Shown here: positions 6,906 through 14,511 of the stretch, piece after piece
Position numbering within the stretch: position 1 is the stretch's first letter
Layout: the number at the start of each line of letters is the position of its first letter
NCBI GenBank assembly: GCA_001781445.1
Contig: MFLB01000021.1
Location: forward strand, 1-35,514
Source: Candidatus Kaiserbacteria bacterium RIFCSPHIGHO2_01_FULL_58_22
GTDB lineage: Bacteria; Patescibacteriota; Minisyncoccia; Phycocordibacterales; UBA2100
DNA length: 35,514 bases
Direction: 5' to 3'
Program-made: the position numbers and the translations under genes
Notes under the pieces: generated by a model
Databases searched by the model: none
Told to the model about the DNA's origin: nothing
What the model saw: only the letters and a program-made list of their open reading frames with translations

Positions 6906-8597
6906 ATGGCTAAAAATAGTTCTCTCAAACCTCGCAGTACCGTGATGACCGAGGGCGATGCGCGCGCGCCGAATAGGGCGATGCTTCGCGCCACGGGAAT
7001 GAAGGACAAAGATTTCGAAAAGCCCATAGTCGGCATCGCGAGCACGTGGAGCGAGGTGACGCCCTGCAACATGCACATCGACAAGCTCGCGCTCGCGGTA
7101 CATGCCGGAGTAGAAAAGGCTGGAGGCGTAGCGCAAACATTTGGCACCATCACCGTTTCGGACGGTATCGCTATGGGTCACGAGGGCATGAAATACTCGC
7201 TCGTTTCCCGCGAAGTCATCGCAGACTCAATAGAAGTGGTCGCCGGAGCAGAGCGATTCGACGGCATCGTCGCGATAGGCGGTTGCGACAAAAATATGCC
7301 GGGATGCATGATCGCCCTCGCGCGCGTGAACACGCCGGGCATTTTCATCTACGGCGGCACTATCATGCCGGGCAAGCTTCACGGCAAAGACATCGACATC
7401 GTGAGCATTTTCGAAGCGGTCGGCCGGTATCAGGCGAAAAAGATAGACGCGAAAGAGCTTCACGCGATCGAGTGCAAGGCGTGCCCGGGCCCTGGCTCCT
7501 GCGGCGGTATGTACACCGCCAACACGATGTCTTCCGCGATCGAAGCGATGGGCATGAGCCTCCCCTACGGCTCGACGACCCCCGCCGTCTCGAAGCAGAA
7601 GCGCGAGGAGTGCGCGACCGCGGGGCGTCAGGCGCGCGAACTCGTGAAGCGCGGCTTGAAGCCCCGCGACATCATGACGAAAAAAGCGTTCGAGAACGCG
7701 ATTACCGTCGTGATGGCCATCGGCGGCTCGACGAACGCCGTTCTGCACCTCCTTGCGATGGCGCGCGCGGCGGAAGTGGAACTCTCGATGGAAGATTTCA
7801 ACCGCATTTCCGACAAGACTCCCCTCCTGTGCGACATGAAACCGGGCGGGAAATACCTGACGGTGAACTTGCATGAGGCGGGCGGCGTGCCTGCGGTGAT
7901 GAAAGAGCTTCTCGATGCCGGACTTTTGCATGGCGATTGCATGACGGTAACGGGAAAAACCGTCGCGGAGAATCTCAAGAACGTCAAAAAGGCGAAAAGT
8001 ATCACGCCAGTCATCCACGATTTCGATAACCCCGTGATGACGCGCGGGCCTATCGTCGTCATGCACGGCAATCTCGCGCCAGGAGGCGGCGTCGCGAAAA
8101 TAAAAGGCATCAAGAAGCTCCAGCACCGCGGCCCGGCGAAGGTATACGAGTGCGAGGAGGACGCGTTCGCGGCGCTTCAGCGGGGCGAGGTCGTCCGCGG
8201 CGACACCATCGTCATCCGGAACGAGGGCCCTAAAGGCGGCCCCGGCATGCGCGAGATGCTCGCCGTCACCTCGGCCATCATCGGCCAGGGGTTCGGAGAT
8301 TCCGTAGCACTCATCACCGACGGCCGTTTCTCCGGCGGCTCGTACGGCATGGTCATCGGGCACGTCGCCCCGGAGGCCTATGTGGGCGGCACGATCGGAC
8401 TTCTGCGCAATGGCGACATCATTGCGATCGACGCTGAAAAGAAAACAATTGAAGTGGAGCTTTCCGACGAGGAGCTCGCGCGCCGGAAAAAGGAGTGGAA
8501 GCAGCCGGCTCCCAAGTACAAGCGCGGGGTCTTGCGCAAATATATCGAACTGGTATCTTCGGCAAGCGAAGGCGCGGTGACGGATGCCCTCGATTAA
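6906..8597 (+). CDS. ilvD: Dihydroxy-acid dehydratase
   Basis: Dehydrates 2,3-dihydroxy-isovalerate and 2,3-dihydroxy-3-methylvalerate to the keto acids of valine and isoleucine, in the cytoplasm, using an Fe-S cluster. Family landmarks are [14 protein letters not shown] near residue 122, [19 protein letters not shown] near 190 (cluster and metal ligands), [12 protein letters not shown] near 277, and [20 protein letters not shown] near the C-terminus. At 563 residues it is full length and intact. It opens the branched-chain cluster, with ilvC starting 17 bases after its stop. It has its own near-leaderless promoter rather than the valine attenuator that precedes ilvB. Confidence 0.96.
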   Translation: MAKNSSLKPRSTVMTEGDARAPNRAMLRATGMKDKDFEKPIVGIASTWSEVTPCNMHIDKLALAVHAGVEKAGGVAQTFGTITVSDGIAMGHEGMKYSLVSREVIADSIEVVAGAERFDGIVAIGGCDKNMPGCMIALARVNTPGIFIYGGTIMPGKLHGKDIDIVSIFEAVGRYQAKKIDAKELHAIECKACPGPGSCGGMYTANTMSSAIEAMGMSLPYGSTTPAVSKQKREECATAGRQARELVKRGLKPRDIMTKKAFENAITVVMAIGGSTNAVLHLLAMARAAEVELSMEDFNRISDKTPLLCDMKPGGKYLTVNLHEAGGVPAVMKELLDAGLLHGDCMTVTGKTVAENLKNVKKAKSITPVIHDFDNPVMTRGPIVVMHGNLAPGGGVAKIKGIKKLQHRGPAKVYECEEDAFAALQRGEVVRGDTIVIRNEGPKGGPGMREMLAVTSAIIGQGFGDSVALITDGRFSGGSYGMVIGHVAPEAYVGGTIGLLRNGDIIAIDAEKKTIEVELSDEELARRKKEWKQPAPKYKRGVLRKYIELVSSASEGAVTDALD

Positions 8598-8614
8598 CTA
8601 TTCAACGAAGAACA

Positions 8615-9670
8615 ATGGCAAAGATAGATTTTGGCGGGACGGTTGAAGACGTTGTGACGCGCGACGAGTTTTCGCTTGAGAAAGCGCGCGAGATCTTGAA
8701 AGACGAGACTGTTGCAGTACTTGGCTACGGCGTACAGGGCCCAGCGCAAGCATTGAACATGCGAGACAACGGCATCAATGTCATCGTTGGCCAGCGCTCG
8801 GGAACTCCTTCGTACGAGAAGGCGGTGCAGGACGGGTGGGTGCCGGGAAAGACGCTCTTTTCTCCCGAAGAGGCCGCCGAGAAAGGTACCGTCATTCAAT
8901 TCCTCATATCCGATGCCGGGCAAATGAAGACGTGGCCGGACATCAAAAAGCACCTCACGAAAGGCAAAGCGCTCTATTTCTCACACGGATTCGGGCTCGT
9001 ATTCAACGATCAGACGGGCATCGTCCCGCCGAAAGATGTGGACGTCATCCTCGTCGCGCCCAAAGGCTCCGGCCGGAGCGTGCGCATCAACTTTCTGAAC
9101 GGGAGCGGCATCAATGCGAGCTACGCGGTAGACCAGGATGCGACCGGCCGCGCAAAAGAGCGTACGATTGCGCTTGGGATCGCGCTCGGCGCCGGCTACC
9201 TCTTCCCCACGACATTCAAGAACGAGGTCTACAGCGACCTTACGGGCGAGCGCGGAATTTTGATGGGCGCGCTCGCAGGCGTGATGGAAGCGCAGTACAA
9301 CGAGCTTCGCAAGCACGGCCACTCTCCGAGTGAAGCATTCAATGAGACCGTCGAGGAGCTGACGCAAAGCCTCATCCGCCTCGTCGGAGAGAATGGCATG
9401 GACTGGATGTACGCGAATTGCTCGACGACCGCCCAGCGCGGCGCGCTCGATTGGCGGCCAAAGTTCCGCAAAGCGGTGGAGCCGGTGTTCGAGGAACTCT
9501 ACAAGAGCGTCGCCTCGGGAAAAGAAACCGCCATAACCCTTAAAGCAAACAGCCAGCCGGATTACCGAGTGAAGCTTGAGGAAGAACTCAAAGAGATTCG
9601 AGAATCGGAAATGTGGAAAGCCGGCGCCGCCGTCCGCTCACTGCGCCCCGAGAATTGGAAGAAACAATAA
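8615..9670 (+). CDS. ilvC: Ketol-acid reductoisomerase (KARI)
   Basis: Isomerises and reduces acetolactate or acetohydroxybutyrate with NADPH and Mg2+. The track ORF starts upstream, but MAKIDFGG (ATG 8615) is the natural start, giving 351 residues. The Rossmann motif is GYGVQGPAQA, and the loop GQRSGTPSYEKA carries Arg/Ser expected to hold the NADPH phosphate. APKGSGRSVR follows. Metal ligands lie in YSDLTGERG and in the ETVEE helix. Stretches such as GHSPSEAFNETVEE and CSTTAQRGALDW resemble the fungal Ilv5-like branch more than the usual short bacterial class I enzymes. A decayed second copy of its last 51 bases lies at 10355-10405. Confidence 0.95.
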   Translation: MAKIDFGGTVEDVVTRDEFSLEKAREILKDETVAVLGYGVQGPAQALNMRDNGINVIVGQRSGTPSYEKAVQDGWVPGKTLFSPEEAAEKGTVIQFLISDAGQMKTWPDIKKHLTKGKALYFSHGFGLVFNDQTGIVPPKDVDVILVAPKGSGRSVRINFLNGSGINASYAVDQDATGRAKERTIALGIALGAGYLFPTTFKNEVYSDLTGERGILMGALAGVMEAQYNELRKHGHSPSEAFNETVEELTQSLIRLVGENGMDWMYANCSTTAQRGALDWRPKFRKAVEPVFEELYKSVASGKETAITLKANSQPDYRVKLEEELKEIRESEMWKAGAAVRSLRPENWKKQ

Positions 9671-9682
9671 TGTTATTATGGT
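9655..9682 (+). promoter_or_regulatory. Promoter of the DUF5674 gene
   Basis: TTGGAA (9655-9660) inside the ilvC 3' end, a 16-base spacer and TATGGT (9677-9682). The ATG at 9689 follows after exactly six bases. Confidence 0.45.
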
Positions 9683-9688
9683 GCATCT

Positions 9689-10039
9689 ATGGCGATACGC
9701 ATCATAAAAGATCGCATTTCAAGAAAAGAACTTCGGGAAATTGCAGATGAGCGGTTCGGCGATCTCGTCAAGGCCGCAATCGACATTCGACAGGAAATTA
9801 TCGCGCTCGGAGCCGAACTTCATGCTGATGCGCAAGTCGAACTTATCGAGAAGGAAGAATCAAGTACAGAAGACATTTGGGGAATTAACCTATATCCTGC
9901 AGAGAAAGACGATGCACTTGTGGAGTTCGATTCGATGATCAATCTCAAGCCTGCATTCGGCAACCGCACACGAGGAGTTGATGATGAGTCTACGAGGGGA
10001 AAAATCAGGGAGATTGTTAATCGAATCGTAACTGATTGA
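9689..10039 (+). CDS. DUF5674 family protein
   Basis: A 116-residue soluble protein with a basic start (IRIIKDRISRKELREIADERFGDLVKAAID) and the patch ELHADAQVELIEKEES followed by WGINLYP. This is the pattern of DUF5674, a family of unknown function seen mostly in Patescibacteria. No catalytic motif stands out, and several conserved acidic residues (EKDDALVEFDSMINLKP) could form a surface or metal site. The downstream gene starts one base after its stop. It is AT-richer than ilvC and lies between ilvC and a stray ilvC 3'-end copy, so it is part of an inserted segment. Confidence 0.75.
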   Translation: MAIRIIKDRISRKELREIADERFGDLVKAAIDIRQEIIALGAELHADAQVELIEKEESSTEDIWGINLYPAEKDDALVEFDSMINLKPAFGNRTRGVDDESTRGKIREIVNRIVTD

Positions 10040-10040
10040 T

Positions 10041-10355
10041 ATGGCTTTCCAACACGATCCGGCACGATGGCACACACTCTCGCTTGCCGAACAGTTGGGC
10101 AACATCGGAAGCGAGGTGCATCGCGCGCGGATGGCAGAACATGCAAATGAGAGCCGATTTATTGCCGCGCGCGATCGATCCCTCGAGCTTTTTGATCTCA
10201 CGCTCGCCGATCCGCGCTGGAAGGGCCGTTTGCGGGAAATCGCCCGCGCGCGAGAAGTCTTCTGCGACGCCGCCGAGGGCGGAAAACAATATCAAACGAC
10301 CATCGCAGAACTCGAACCGTACTTCGACCGATTCGCCATGGCTGTACGAAAATAG
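10041..10355 (+). CDS. Conserved hypothetical protein, all-helical
   Basis: A 104-residue protein of predicted helices: WHTLSLAEQLGNIGSEVHRARMAEHANES, then RSLELFDLTLADPRWKGRLREIARAREVF, ending with a Tyr/Phe-rich segment. I have the impression of similar small proteins in other Patescibacteria, but no named domain is recognised. There is no signal peptide and no membrane segment. It starts one base after the DUF5674 stop and is surely co-transcribed. Its stop codon overlaps the start of the ilvC 3'-end remnant, marking the right edge of the inserted pair. Confidence 0.7.
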   Translation: MAFQHDPARWHTLSLAEQLGNIGSEVHRARMAEHANESRFIAARDRSLELFDLTLADPRWKGRLREIARAREVFCDAAEGGKQYQTTIAELEPYFDRFAMAVRK

Positions 10356-10405
10356 CCGGCGCCGCAGTGCGCTCCATGCGCCCCGAGAACTGGAAGAAAT
10401 CCTAG
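10355..10405 (+). pseudogene. Remnant copy of the ilvC 3' end
   Basis: This 51-base stretch reads AGAAVRSMRPENWKKS-stop, against AGAAVRSLRPENWKKQ-stop at the end of ilvC (9620-9670). The differences are mostly third-position changes, so it comes from a diverged allele or an old duplicate rather than a fresh copy. It is in the same orientation as ilvC and lies right after the two inserted genes. Confidence 0.75.
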
Positions 10406-10442
10406 AACAGCCTGAGTGTCCCGCCAGTGGTAAAGTTCACCC

Positions 10443-11885
10443 GTGGCACAAAAGACGGAACCTTTCATATCGCTCAAGAAAGTCTCGATACGGGCGCATG
10501 GGCGCGTCCTTTTCGAGAACCTGCATTGGGAGATAAAGAACAACGAGCAATGGGCAGTAATAGGGTCTAATGGCTCGGGACGCTCCTCGCTCATGCGGGC
10601 GATTGCCGGTTCTCTTCCGCCTACCAAAGGAACAATTACACGTGTTTCGGACAATATAGAATACGTCTCTTTCGAGACACAAAAGAAACATTTGCCTTTC
10701 GAGACGTTCATCCAAGACCGCTGGAACGTCGGCCTTCGCGAGAACGGACTTACGGTCGCAGGCCTACTTCCCAAAGCGCCGCGCAAGCTCATCGCAGATT
10801 TCGGACTGAAAACGCTACTCGGTAGAAGCATTATTGAACTTTCGAATGGAGAGCGCCGCAAAGTGGAGATAGCGCGCGCGCTTCTGAAGGATCCTTCCCT
10901 TCTCATCTTGGACAATCCATACGAGGGGTTGGACGAGCAGTTCCGAAAGAAATTGACAAAAATATTGAACTCTCTCATGCGCTCGAAGATGCGCCTTATC
11001 ATCGTCGGGACGAGTAGAGATGAGATACCAACGGGTATCACGCATGTTTTCCTGATTGAAGAGGGTGGAAGAGTCACGCAATTCCCTAAAAAAAGTGTAC
11101 CAAGGTTAAACCTTGCCATTGATTCTCGAGGTGAAACATTGCCGAAAATCTCCAAGGGGAAAGGGGGTGTTGAAAAAAGAGCGTATAACGCTAGCTTACG
11201 CGGCCGCGTGAGCAAGAGTTATATGCCGATTGTGCAGATGAAAAAGGTGAACGTCTTATACGACGGACGAAAGATTCTTCGTAATGTCAATTGGACGGTA
11301 CGTGAATACGAACGCTGGGCGCTCTTTGGTCCTAATGGTGCGGGAAAGACGACGCTCCTCTCCCTTATCCTTGCGGACAATCCGCAGGCGTATGCCAACG
11401 ACATCACGCTCTTTGGCAAGAAAAGAGGCTCCGGCGAAAGTATTTGGGAAATCAAGCGTCAGATCGGATCTGTCTCGCCGGAGCTTCAGCTCTACTTCCC
11501 AACCTCTATGACCTGCCTTGATGTTGTGTGTTCGGGATGGTTCGACACCATTGGACTGTACCGAGAATGTACGGAGGATCAGCGCGAGATCGCACTCGCA
11601 TGGCTCCAACGCTTCGGAGTCGCTGAACACGCGGGAGAACCATTTGAAAATGTTTCAGAGGGTGAGCAGCGCCTTACGCTCCTTGCTCGCGCAATGGTGA
11701 AAAATCCTCGACTCCTCGTCTTGGATGAGCCGTGCCAGGGACTCGACCCCGAGCATCGCGATCGAGTCCTTGAGGCCGTTGATTCGATCGAGAAGGACTC
11801 CACGACTATTATTTATGTCACCCACCGCGCCGACGAGCTTCCGAAAAGTACTACCCACGTATTCAGATTAGAGAAAAAATCCTAA
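10443..11885 (+). CDS. ModF-like double ABC ATPase with a degenerate first domain
   Basis: A soluble protein of 480 residues with two ABC nucleotide-binding domains and no permease nearby, like ModF/PhrA-type proteins. Domain 1 (about 8-220) has Walker A GSNGSGRSS, where the catalytic Lys is Arg, signature LSNGERRK, and Walker B LLILDNPYEGLD, where the catalytic Glu is Asn. It is therefore probably impaired in hydrolysis. Domain 2 (about 260-478) is intact: GPNGAGKTT, VSEGEQRL, LLVLDEPCQGLD and VTHRADELP. The start is GTG, with a possible -10 box TAAAGT six bases upstream. The closest known relatives are tied to molybdate or stress functions, but no molybdate genes are here, so the role is unknown. 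Its 3' end is also duplicated at 12516-12590. Confidence 0.8.
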   Translation: MAQKTEPFISLKKVSIRAHGRVLFENLHWEIKNNEQWAVIGSNGSGRSSLMRAIAGSLPPTKGTITRVSDNIEYVSFETQKKHLPFETFIQDRWNVGLRENGLTVAGLLPKAPRKLIADFGLKTLLGRSIIELSNGERRKVEIARALLKDPSLLILDNPYEGLDEQFRKKLTKILNSLMRSKMRLIIVGTSRDEIPTGITHVFLIEEGGRVTQFPKKSVPRLNLAIDSRGETLPKISKGKGGVEKRAYNASLRGRVSKSYMPIVQMKKVNVLYDGRKILRNVNWTVREYERWALFGPNGAGKTTLLSLILADNPQAYANDITLFGKKRGSGESIWEIKRQIGSVSPELQLYFPTSMTCLDVVCSGWFDTIGLYRECTEDQREIALAWLQRFGVAEHAGEPFENVSEGEQRLTLLARAMVKNPRLLVLDEPCQGLDPEHRDRVLEAVDSIEKDSTTIIYVTHRADELPKSTTHVFRLEKKS

Positions 11886-11911
11886 ACAAGACGAGCTAAG
11901 ACTGATACTAT
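11883..11911 (+). promoter_or_regulatory. Promoter of the truncated methyltransferase gene
   Basis: TAAACA (11883-11888), a 17-base spacer and TACTAT (11906-11911). The ATG at 11918 follows after exactly six bases. Confidence 0.45.
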
Positions 11912-11917
11912 CCCATT

Positions 11918-12283
11918 ATGAAAATCAAAGGCTTTGATGATACGATTGCTTGGTACGACAACGACGCCGAGCAATATGCGGCAGCGCTACAAGAAGCAGT
12001 TCCAGTTGCGGCAATAGAAAAGTTCCTCGAAGCGCTGCCTCTGAATCCCTCCATACTAGAAGCCGGCTGCGGGCCCGGCAGGGAATCCACCGTCTTTCAC
12101 CAGAAAGGCGCGAGAGTCGTGGGTGTTGATCTTTCAGAAGGATTGCTCGACATCGCGAGAAAAAATAATCCTGATGTTGAATACATCAAAGCAGACTTTC
12201 TTGAACTCCCGTTTCCCGGGAGCAAGTTTATTGGTGTGTGGGCTCACGCCTCGCTCGTTCACCTAGAGGGGAAATGGGGATAA
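11918..12283 (+). pseudogene. Truncated class I SAM-dependent methyltransferase
   Basis: The N-terminal 115 residues are a clear Rossmann methyltransferase. ILEAGCGPGRES is the SAM-binding motif I, VVGVDLSEGLL the acidic motif II, and VEYIKADFLELPFP motif III. The frame then reaches VWAHASLVHLE, where intact relatives continue for another ~90 residues. Here it runs instead into GKWG and a stop, exactly where a transposase element with terminal inverted repeats begins (12276). The gene is therefore broken by that insertion and has lost its second half. The original substrate is unknown. Confidence 0.8.
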
Positions 12284-12488
12284 GTCCGATATTTCCTCGC
12301 ATTCTGTGGCCTAGTATTCTCATGCCACGCCTTCCGCGTGTCGCTGTCGGCGGCGTCCCATACTACGTCATCAACCGTGCGAACGGACGCGCGAGGATAT
12401 TTCACGATGAAAAAGAGTACCGGCATTTCGGGCCGAAGGGCTCATGATATTACACAATGCAAATGCCCAAAATAACGGACGTATCCCC
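12276..12488 (+). mobile_element. Remnant of a REP-type (IS200-like) transposase element with terminal inverted repeats
   Basis: The left end GGGGATAAGTCCGATATTT (12276-12294) and the reverse complement of the right end AAATAACGGACGTATCCCC (12470-12488) agree at 17 of 19 positions. The 213 bases between and including them hold only the first 41 codons of a REP-associated tyrosine transposase. It is a deletion derivative that cannot move by itself but may be mobilised by a full-length copy elsewhere. Confidence 0.6.
12322..12447 (+). pseudogene. 5' fragment of a REP-associated tyrosine transposase
   Basis: The fragment MPRLPRVAVGGVPYYVINRA ... GRARIFHDEKEYRHF is the characteristic N-terminus of Y1 REP-associated transposases (TnpA-REP). 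After this the frame ends (GPKGS-stop), and the HUH catalytic motif and tyrosine are absent. Intact members have roughly 150-230 residues. It lies inside the inverted-repeat-bounded remnant at 12276-12488. Confidence 0.75.
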
Positions 12489-12515
12489 ATTATCCCCATC
12501 GATCCCGAGACAACC

Positions 12516-12590
12516 ACGATGATCTACGTCACCCACCGCGCCGACGAGCTTCCGAAAAGTATCACGAACGCACTCACGCTGAAAAAATAA
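12516..12590 (+). pseudogene. Remnant copy of the ModF-like gene 3' end
   Basis: It reads TTMIYVTHRADELPKSITNA...LKK-stop, against TTIIYVTHRADELPKSTTHV...EKKS-stop in the intact gene. 34 consecutive bases (12528-12561) are identical to 11817-11850, and the rest has diverged. It has the same orientation as the parent and lies after the broken methyltransferase and transposase remnant. Confidence 0.75.
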
Positions 12591-12598
12591 GCTATTGA

Positions 12599-12666
12599 CC
12601 CCGTTAGAAATAGCCCGCCCCATGGGCCCTTCGGGCGCGCAAGCGCGGACGCGATTTCTAACGGGG
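12599..12666. repeat. Inverted-repeat element, CCCCGTTAGAA family, copy 2
   Basis: CCCCGTTAGAAAT (12599-12611) and its exact reverse complement ATTTCTAACGGGG (12654-12666) enclose a GC-rich centre. Against copy 1 at 3142-3260 the arms differ at one position, changed on both sides. The right arm ends directly at the TTGACA box of the ilv leader promoter. It could also act as a terminator for the region upstream, but no T-run follows. Confidence 0.7.
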
Positions 12667-12694
12667 TTGACAAGAATCGGAGTGGAGGTACTAT
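12667..12694 (+). promoter_or_regulatory. Promoter of the ilvBN attenuator leader
   Basis: A perfect TTGACA (12667-12672), a 16-base spacer and TACTAT (12689-12694). The leader ATG at 12701 follows after six bases, so the leader ORF should start at the very 5' end of the RNA. Confidence 0.7.
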
Positions 12695-12700
12695 TAAAAC

Positions 12701-12760
12701 ATGAGCCAGAAAGGAGTCGTCGTAGTCGTCGTCAATCCCGCTCGGGCGCGGCTCTCATAA
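12701..12760 (+). CDS. Valine-rich leader peptide of the ilvBN attenuator
   Basis: A 19-residue ORF, MSQKGVVVVVVNPARARLS, with six consecutive valine codons (GTC GTC GTA GTC GTC GTC, 12716-12733) and a TAA stop at 12758-12760. It is too short for the ORF track. It sits between a strong promoter and a terminator hairpin upstream of acetolactate synthase, exactly where attenuator leader peptides such as those of ilvBN and ilvGMEDA in enterobacteria sit. Its role would be to measure charged tRNA-Val through ribosome speed, not to act as a protein. The start lies at the expected transcript end, with no ribosome binding site. Confidence 0.8.
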   Translation: MSQKGVVVVVVNPARARLS

Positions 12761-12804
12761 CATACACACATACGAAACCGAGAGCCCGCCCAAAAGCGGG
12801 CTTT
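12744..12804 (+). terminator. Transcription attenuator: terminator and competing antiterminator
   Basis: Terminator: AGCCCGC (12783-12789) pairs with GCGGGCT (12796-12802) around a six-base loop and runs into TTTGTGCTT. Antiterminator: GGGCG-c-GGCTC (12744-12754, one bulged C) can instead pair with GAGCCCGCCC (12782-12791), destroying the terminator. The 5' half lies at the end of the leader ORF, three bases before its stop. A ribosome stalled at the valine codons leaves it free (read-through), whereas one that reaches the stop covers it (termination). Confidence 0.75.
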
Positions 12805-12825
12805 GTGCTTAAATACAAGGAAACT

Positions 12826-14511
12826 ATGGAAAAAATCAGCGGAGGCCATGCACTCATGAGATCCCTCATTCGAGAGGGGGTGGATACCATTTTCGGTTAT
12901 CCCGGCGGCGCCATCATGCCCGTGTACGACGCGCTCTATGATTACAAAGACAAAATCCGCCACATTTTGGTGCGGCACGAGCAGGGCGCCGCGCATGCCG
13001 CGGAAGGATATTCGCGAACGCGCGGCAAACCAGGCGTGGCGATGGCCACATCCGGCCCAGGCGCGACGAACCTCGTCACAGGAATCGCCGACGCGATGTG
13101 CGACTCGATCCCCATCGTATGCATCACCGGGCAGGTGCCGAAGGCGATCTTGGGCACCGATGCATTCCAGGAGGCTCCCGTCATCGGCATCGTAACGCCC
13201 ATCACGAAATGGTGCTTTCAGGTCACGAGGGCGGAGGAGATTCCGGAGGCTGTCGCGAAGGCATTCCACATCGCTTCGACAGGAAGGCCCGGGCCCGTGC
13301 TGATAGACATAACCAAAAACGCCCAGATCGAGCTCTTCGACTACGATCCGCAGGCGAAGTATTCGTTCTCCTCGCGGCTCGCGCCGAAAGATTTCAAAAA
13401 AGACCTGCCGCGCGCGGCGGAGCTTTTGAACAAGGCGGAGCGCCCCTACATGCTCATCGGCCACGGTATCGCGATCTCGAAGGCGGAGGGAGAACTCAAA
13501 AAATTCATGGAGAAGAGCGGCGTTCCCGTAGCCTCGACCATCCTCGGGCTCTCATGCATTTCTACCGATCACCCTCTCTACATGGGGATGCTCGGCATGC
13601 ACGGCAACTACAGCACCAACAAGCTGACCAACAGGGCTGATGTGATCCTCGCCGTCGGCATGCGCTTCGACGATCGCGTGACGGGAAAGATCTCGGAATA
13701 CGCGAAGAACGCCAAAATCATTCACGTGGACATCGACCATGCGGAATTAGACAAGGTGATAAAGGCAGAGATCCCCATCCATGCCGACGCGAAGGAATTT
13801 CTCACGGGTATCTTATCGCTCATCAAAAAGCGCGACCACGGCACATGGATCAAGGAATTCAAGAAGCTCGATGAGGAAGAAAAGAAAGTCGTGAATGACG
13901 CCGAGCTCTATCCCAAAGAAGGCGAGATCACGATGGCCGAGACGATCCGCGTCCTTTCGGAAAAGACGAAAGGAAAGGCGGTCATCGTCGCCGACGTAGG
14001 ACAGCACCAGATGATCGCGGCCCGCTACTACCAATTCCGCGCTCCCGACAGCTACATCACCTCGGGCGGTCTTGGCACGATGGGCTTCGCGCTCCCCGCG
14101 GCCCTCGGCGCGAAAGTCGGCGACCCAAAGCGTGAAGTAATCGCCATCATCGGCGACGGCTCCTTCCAGATGACCCTGCAGGAGCTTGGCACGATCAGGC
14201 AGGAAAAACTCGCCGTAAAAATAATCATCCTCAACAACCGATTCCTCGGCATGGTCAGGCAGTGGCAGGAGCTCTTCTTCGAGAATCGCTACTCATTCGT
14301 GCATATGGACAATCCTGATTTCAACAAGATCACCGACGGCTATCACATTCCGAATGAGCTGGTGGAAAAGCGCGAAGAGCTTAGCGCAGCGCTCAATCGC
14401 CTCTTGAAGGCAAAGGGAAGCTACCTCCTCGACGTGCGCGTGAAGAAGGAGGAGAATGTGTTCCCCATGGTTCCAAGCGGAGCTTCCGTTGACGAGGTAC
14501 GGATCAAATAA
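12826..14511 (+). CDS. ilvB: Acetolactate synthase, large (catalytic) subunit
   Basis: TPP- and FAD-dependent condensation of pyruvate to acetolactate (valine, leucine) or with 2-ketobutyrate (isoleucine). The start MEKISGGHALMRSLIREGVD at 12826 has a good Shine-Dalgarno (AAGGAA) and gives 561 residues; the track ORF begins too early, in the leader region. Landmarks are FGYPGGAIMPVYDAL, the catalytic Glu in RHEQGAAHAAEGY, GPGATNLVTGIADA, a central FAD domain, and the TPP motif GDGSFQMT ... LNNRFLGMVRQWQ. It is intact. It is controlled by the valine attenuator upstream, and the stop overlaps the ilvN start (TAATG), giving coupled synthesis of the two subunits. Confidence 0.96.
   Translation: MEKISGGHALMRSLIREGVDTIFGYPGGAIMPVYDALYDYKDKIRHILVRHEQGAAHAAEGYSRTRGKPGVAMATSGPGATNLVTGIADAMCDSIPIVCITGQVPKAILGTDAFQEAPVIGIVTPITKWCFQVTRAEEIPEAVAKAFHIASTGRPGPVLIDITKNAQIELFDYDPQAKYSFSSRLAPKDFKKDLPRAAELLNKAERPYMLIGHGIAISKAEGELKKFMEKSGVPVASTILGLSCISTDHPLYMGMLGMHGNYSTNKLTNRADVILAVGMRFDDRVTGKISEYAKNAKIIHVDIDHAELDKVIKAEIPIHADAKEFLTGILSLIKKRDHGTWIKEFKKLDEEEKKVVNDAELYPKEGEITMAETIRVLSEKTKGKAVIVADVGQHQMIAARYYQFRAPDSYITSGGLGTMGFALPAALGAKVGDPKREVIAIIGDGSFQMTLQELGTIRQEKLAVKIIILNNRFLGMVRQWQELFFENRYSFVHMDNPDFNKITDGYHIPNELVEKREELSAALNRLLKAKGSYLLDVRVKKEENVFPMVPSGASVDEVRIK

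Noticed and set aside
7227-8363. 378 aa minus-strand ORF over ilvD
   Set aside because: Composition is an Arg/His/Ala-rich shadow of ilvD; no motif.
12599-12666. Inverted repeat read as an ordinary terminator
   Set aside because: No T-run follows, and the arms match another element at 3142-3260, so a repeat family is a better description.
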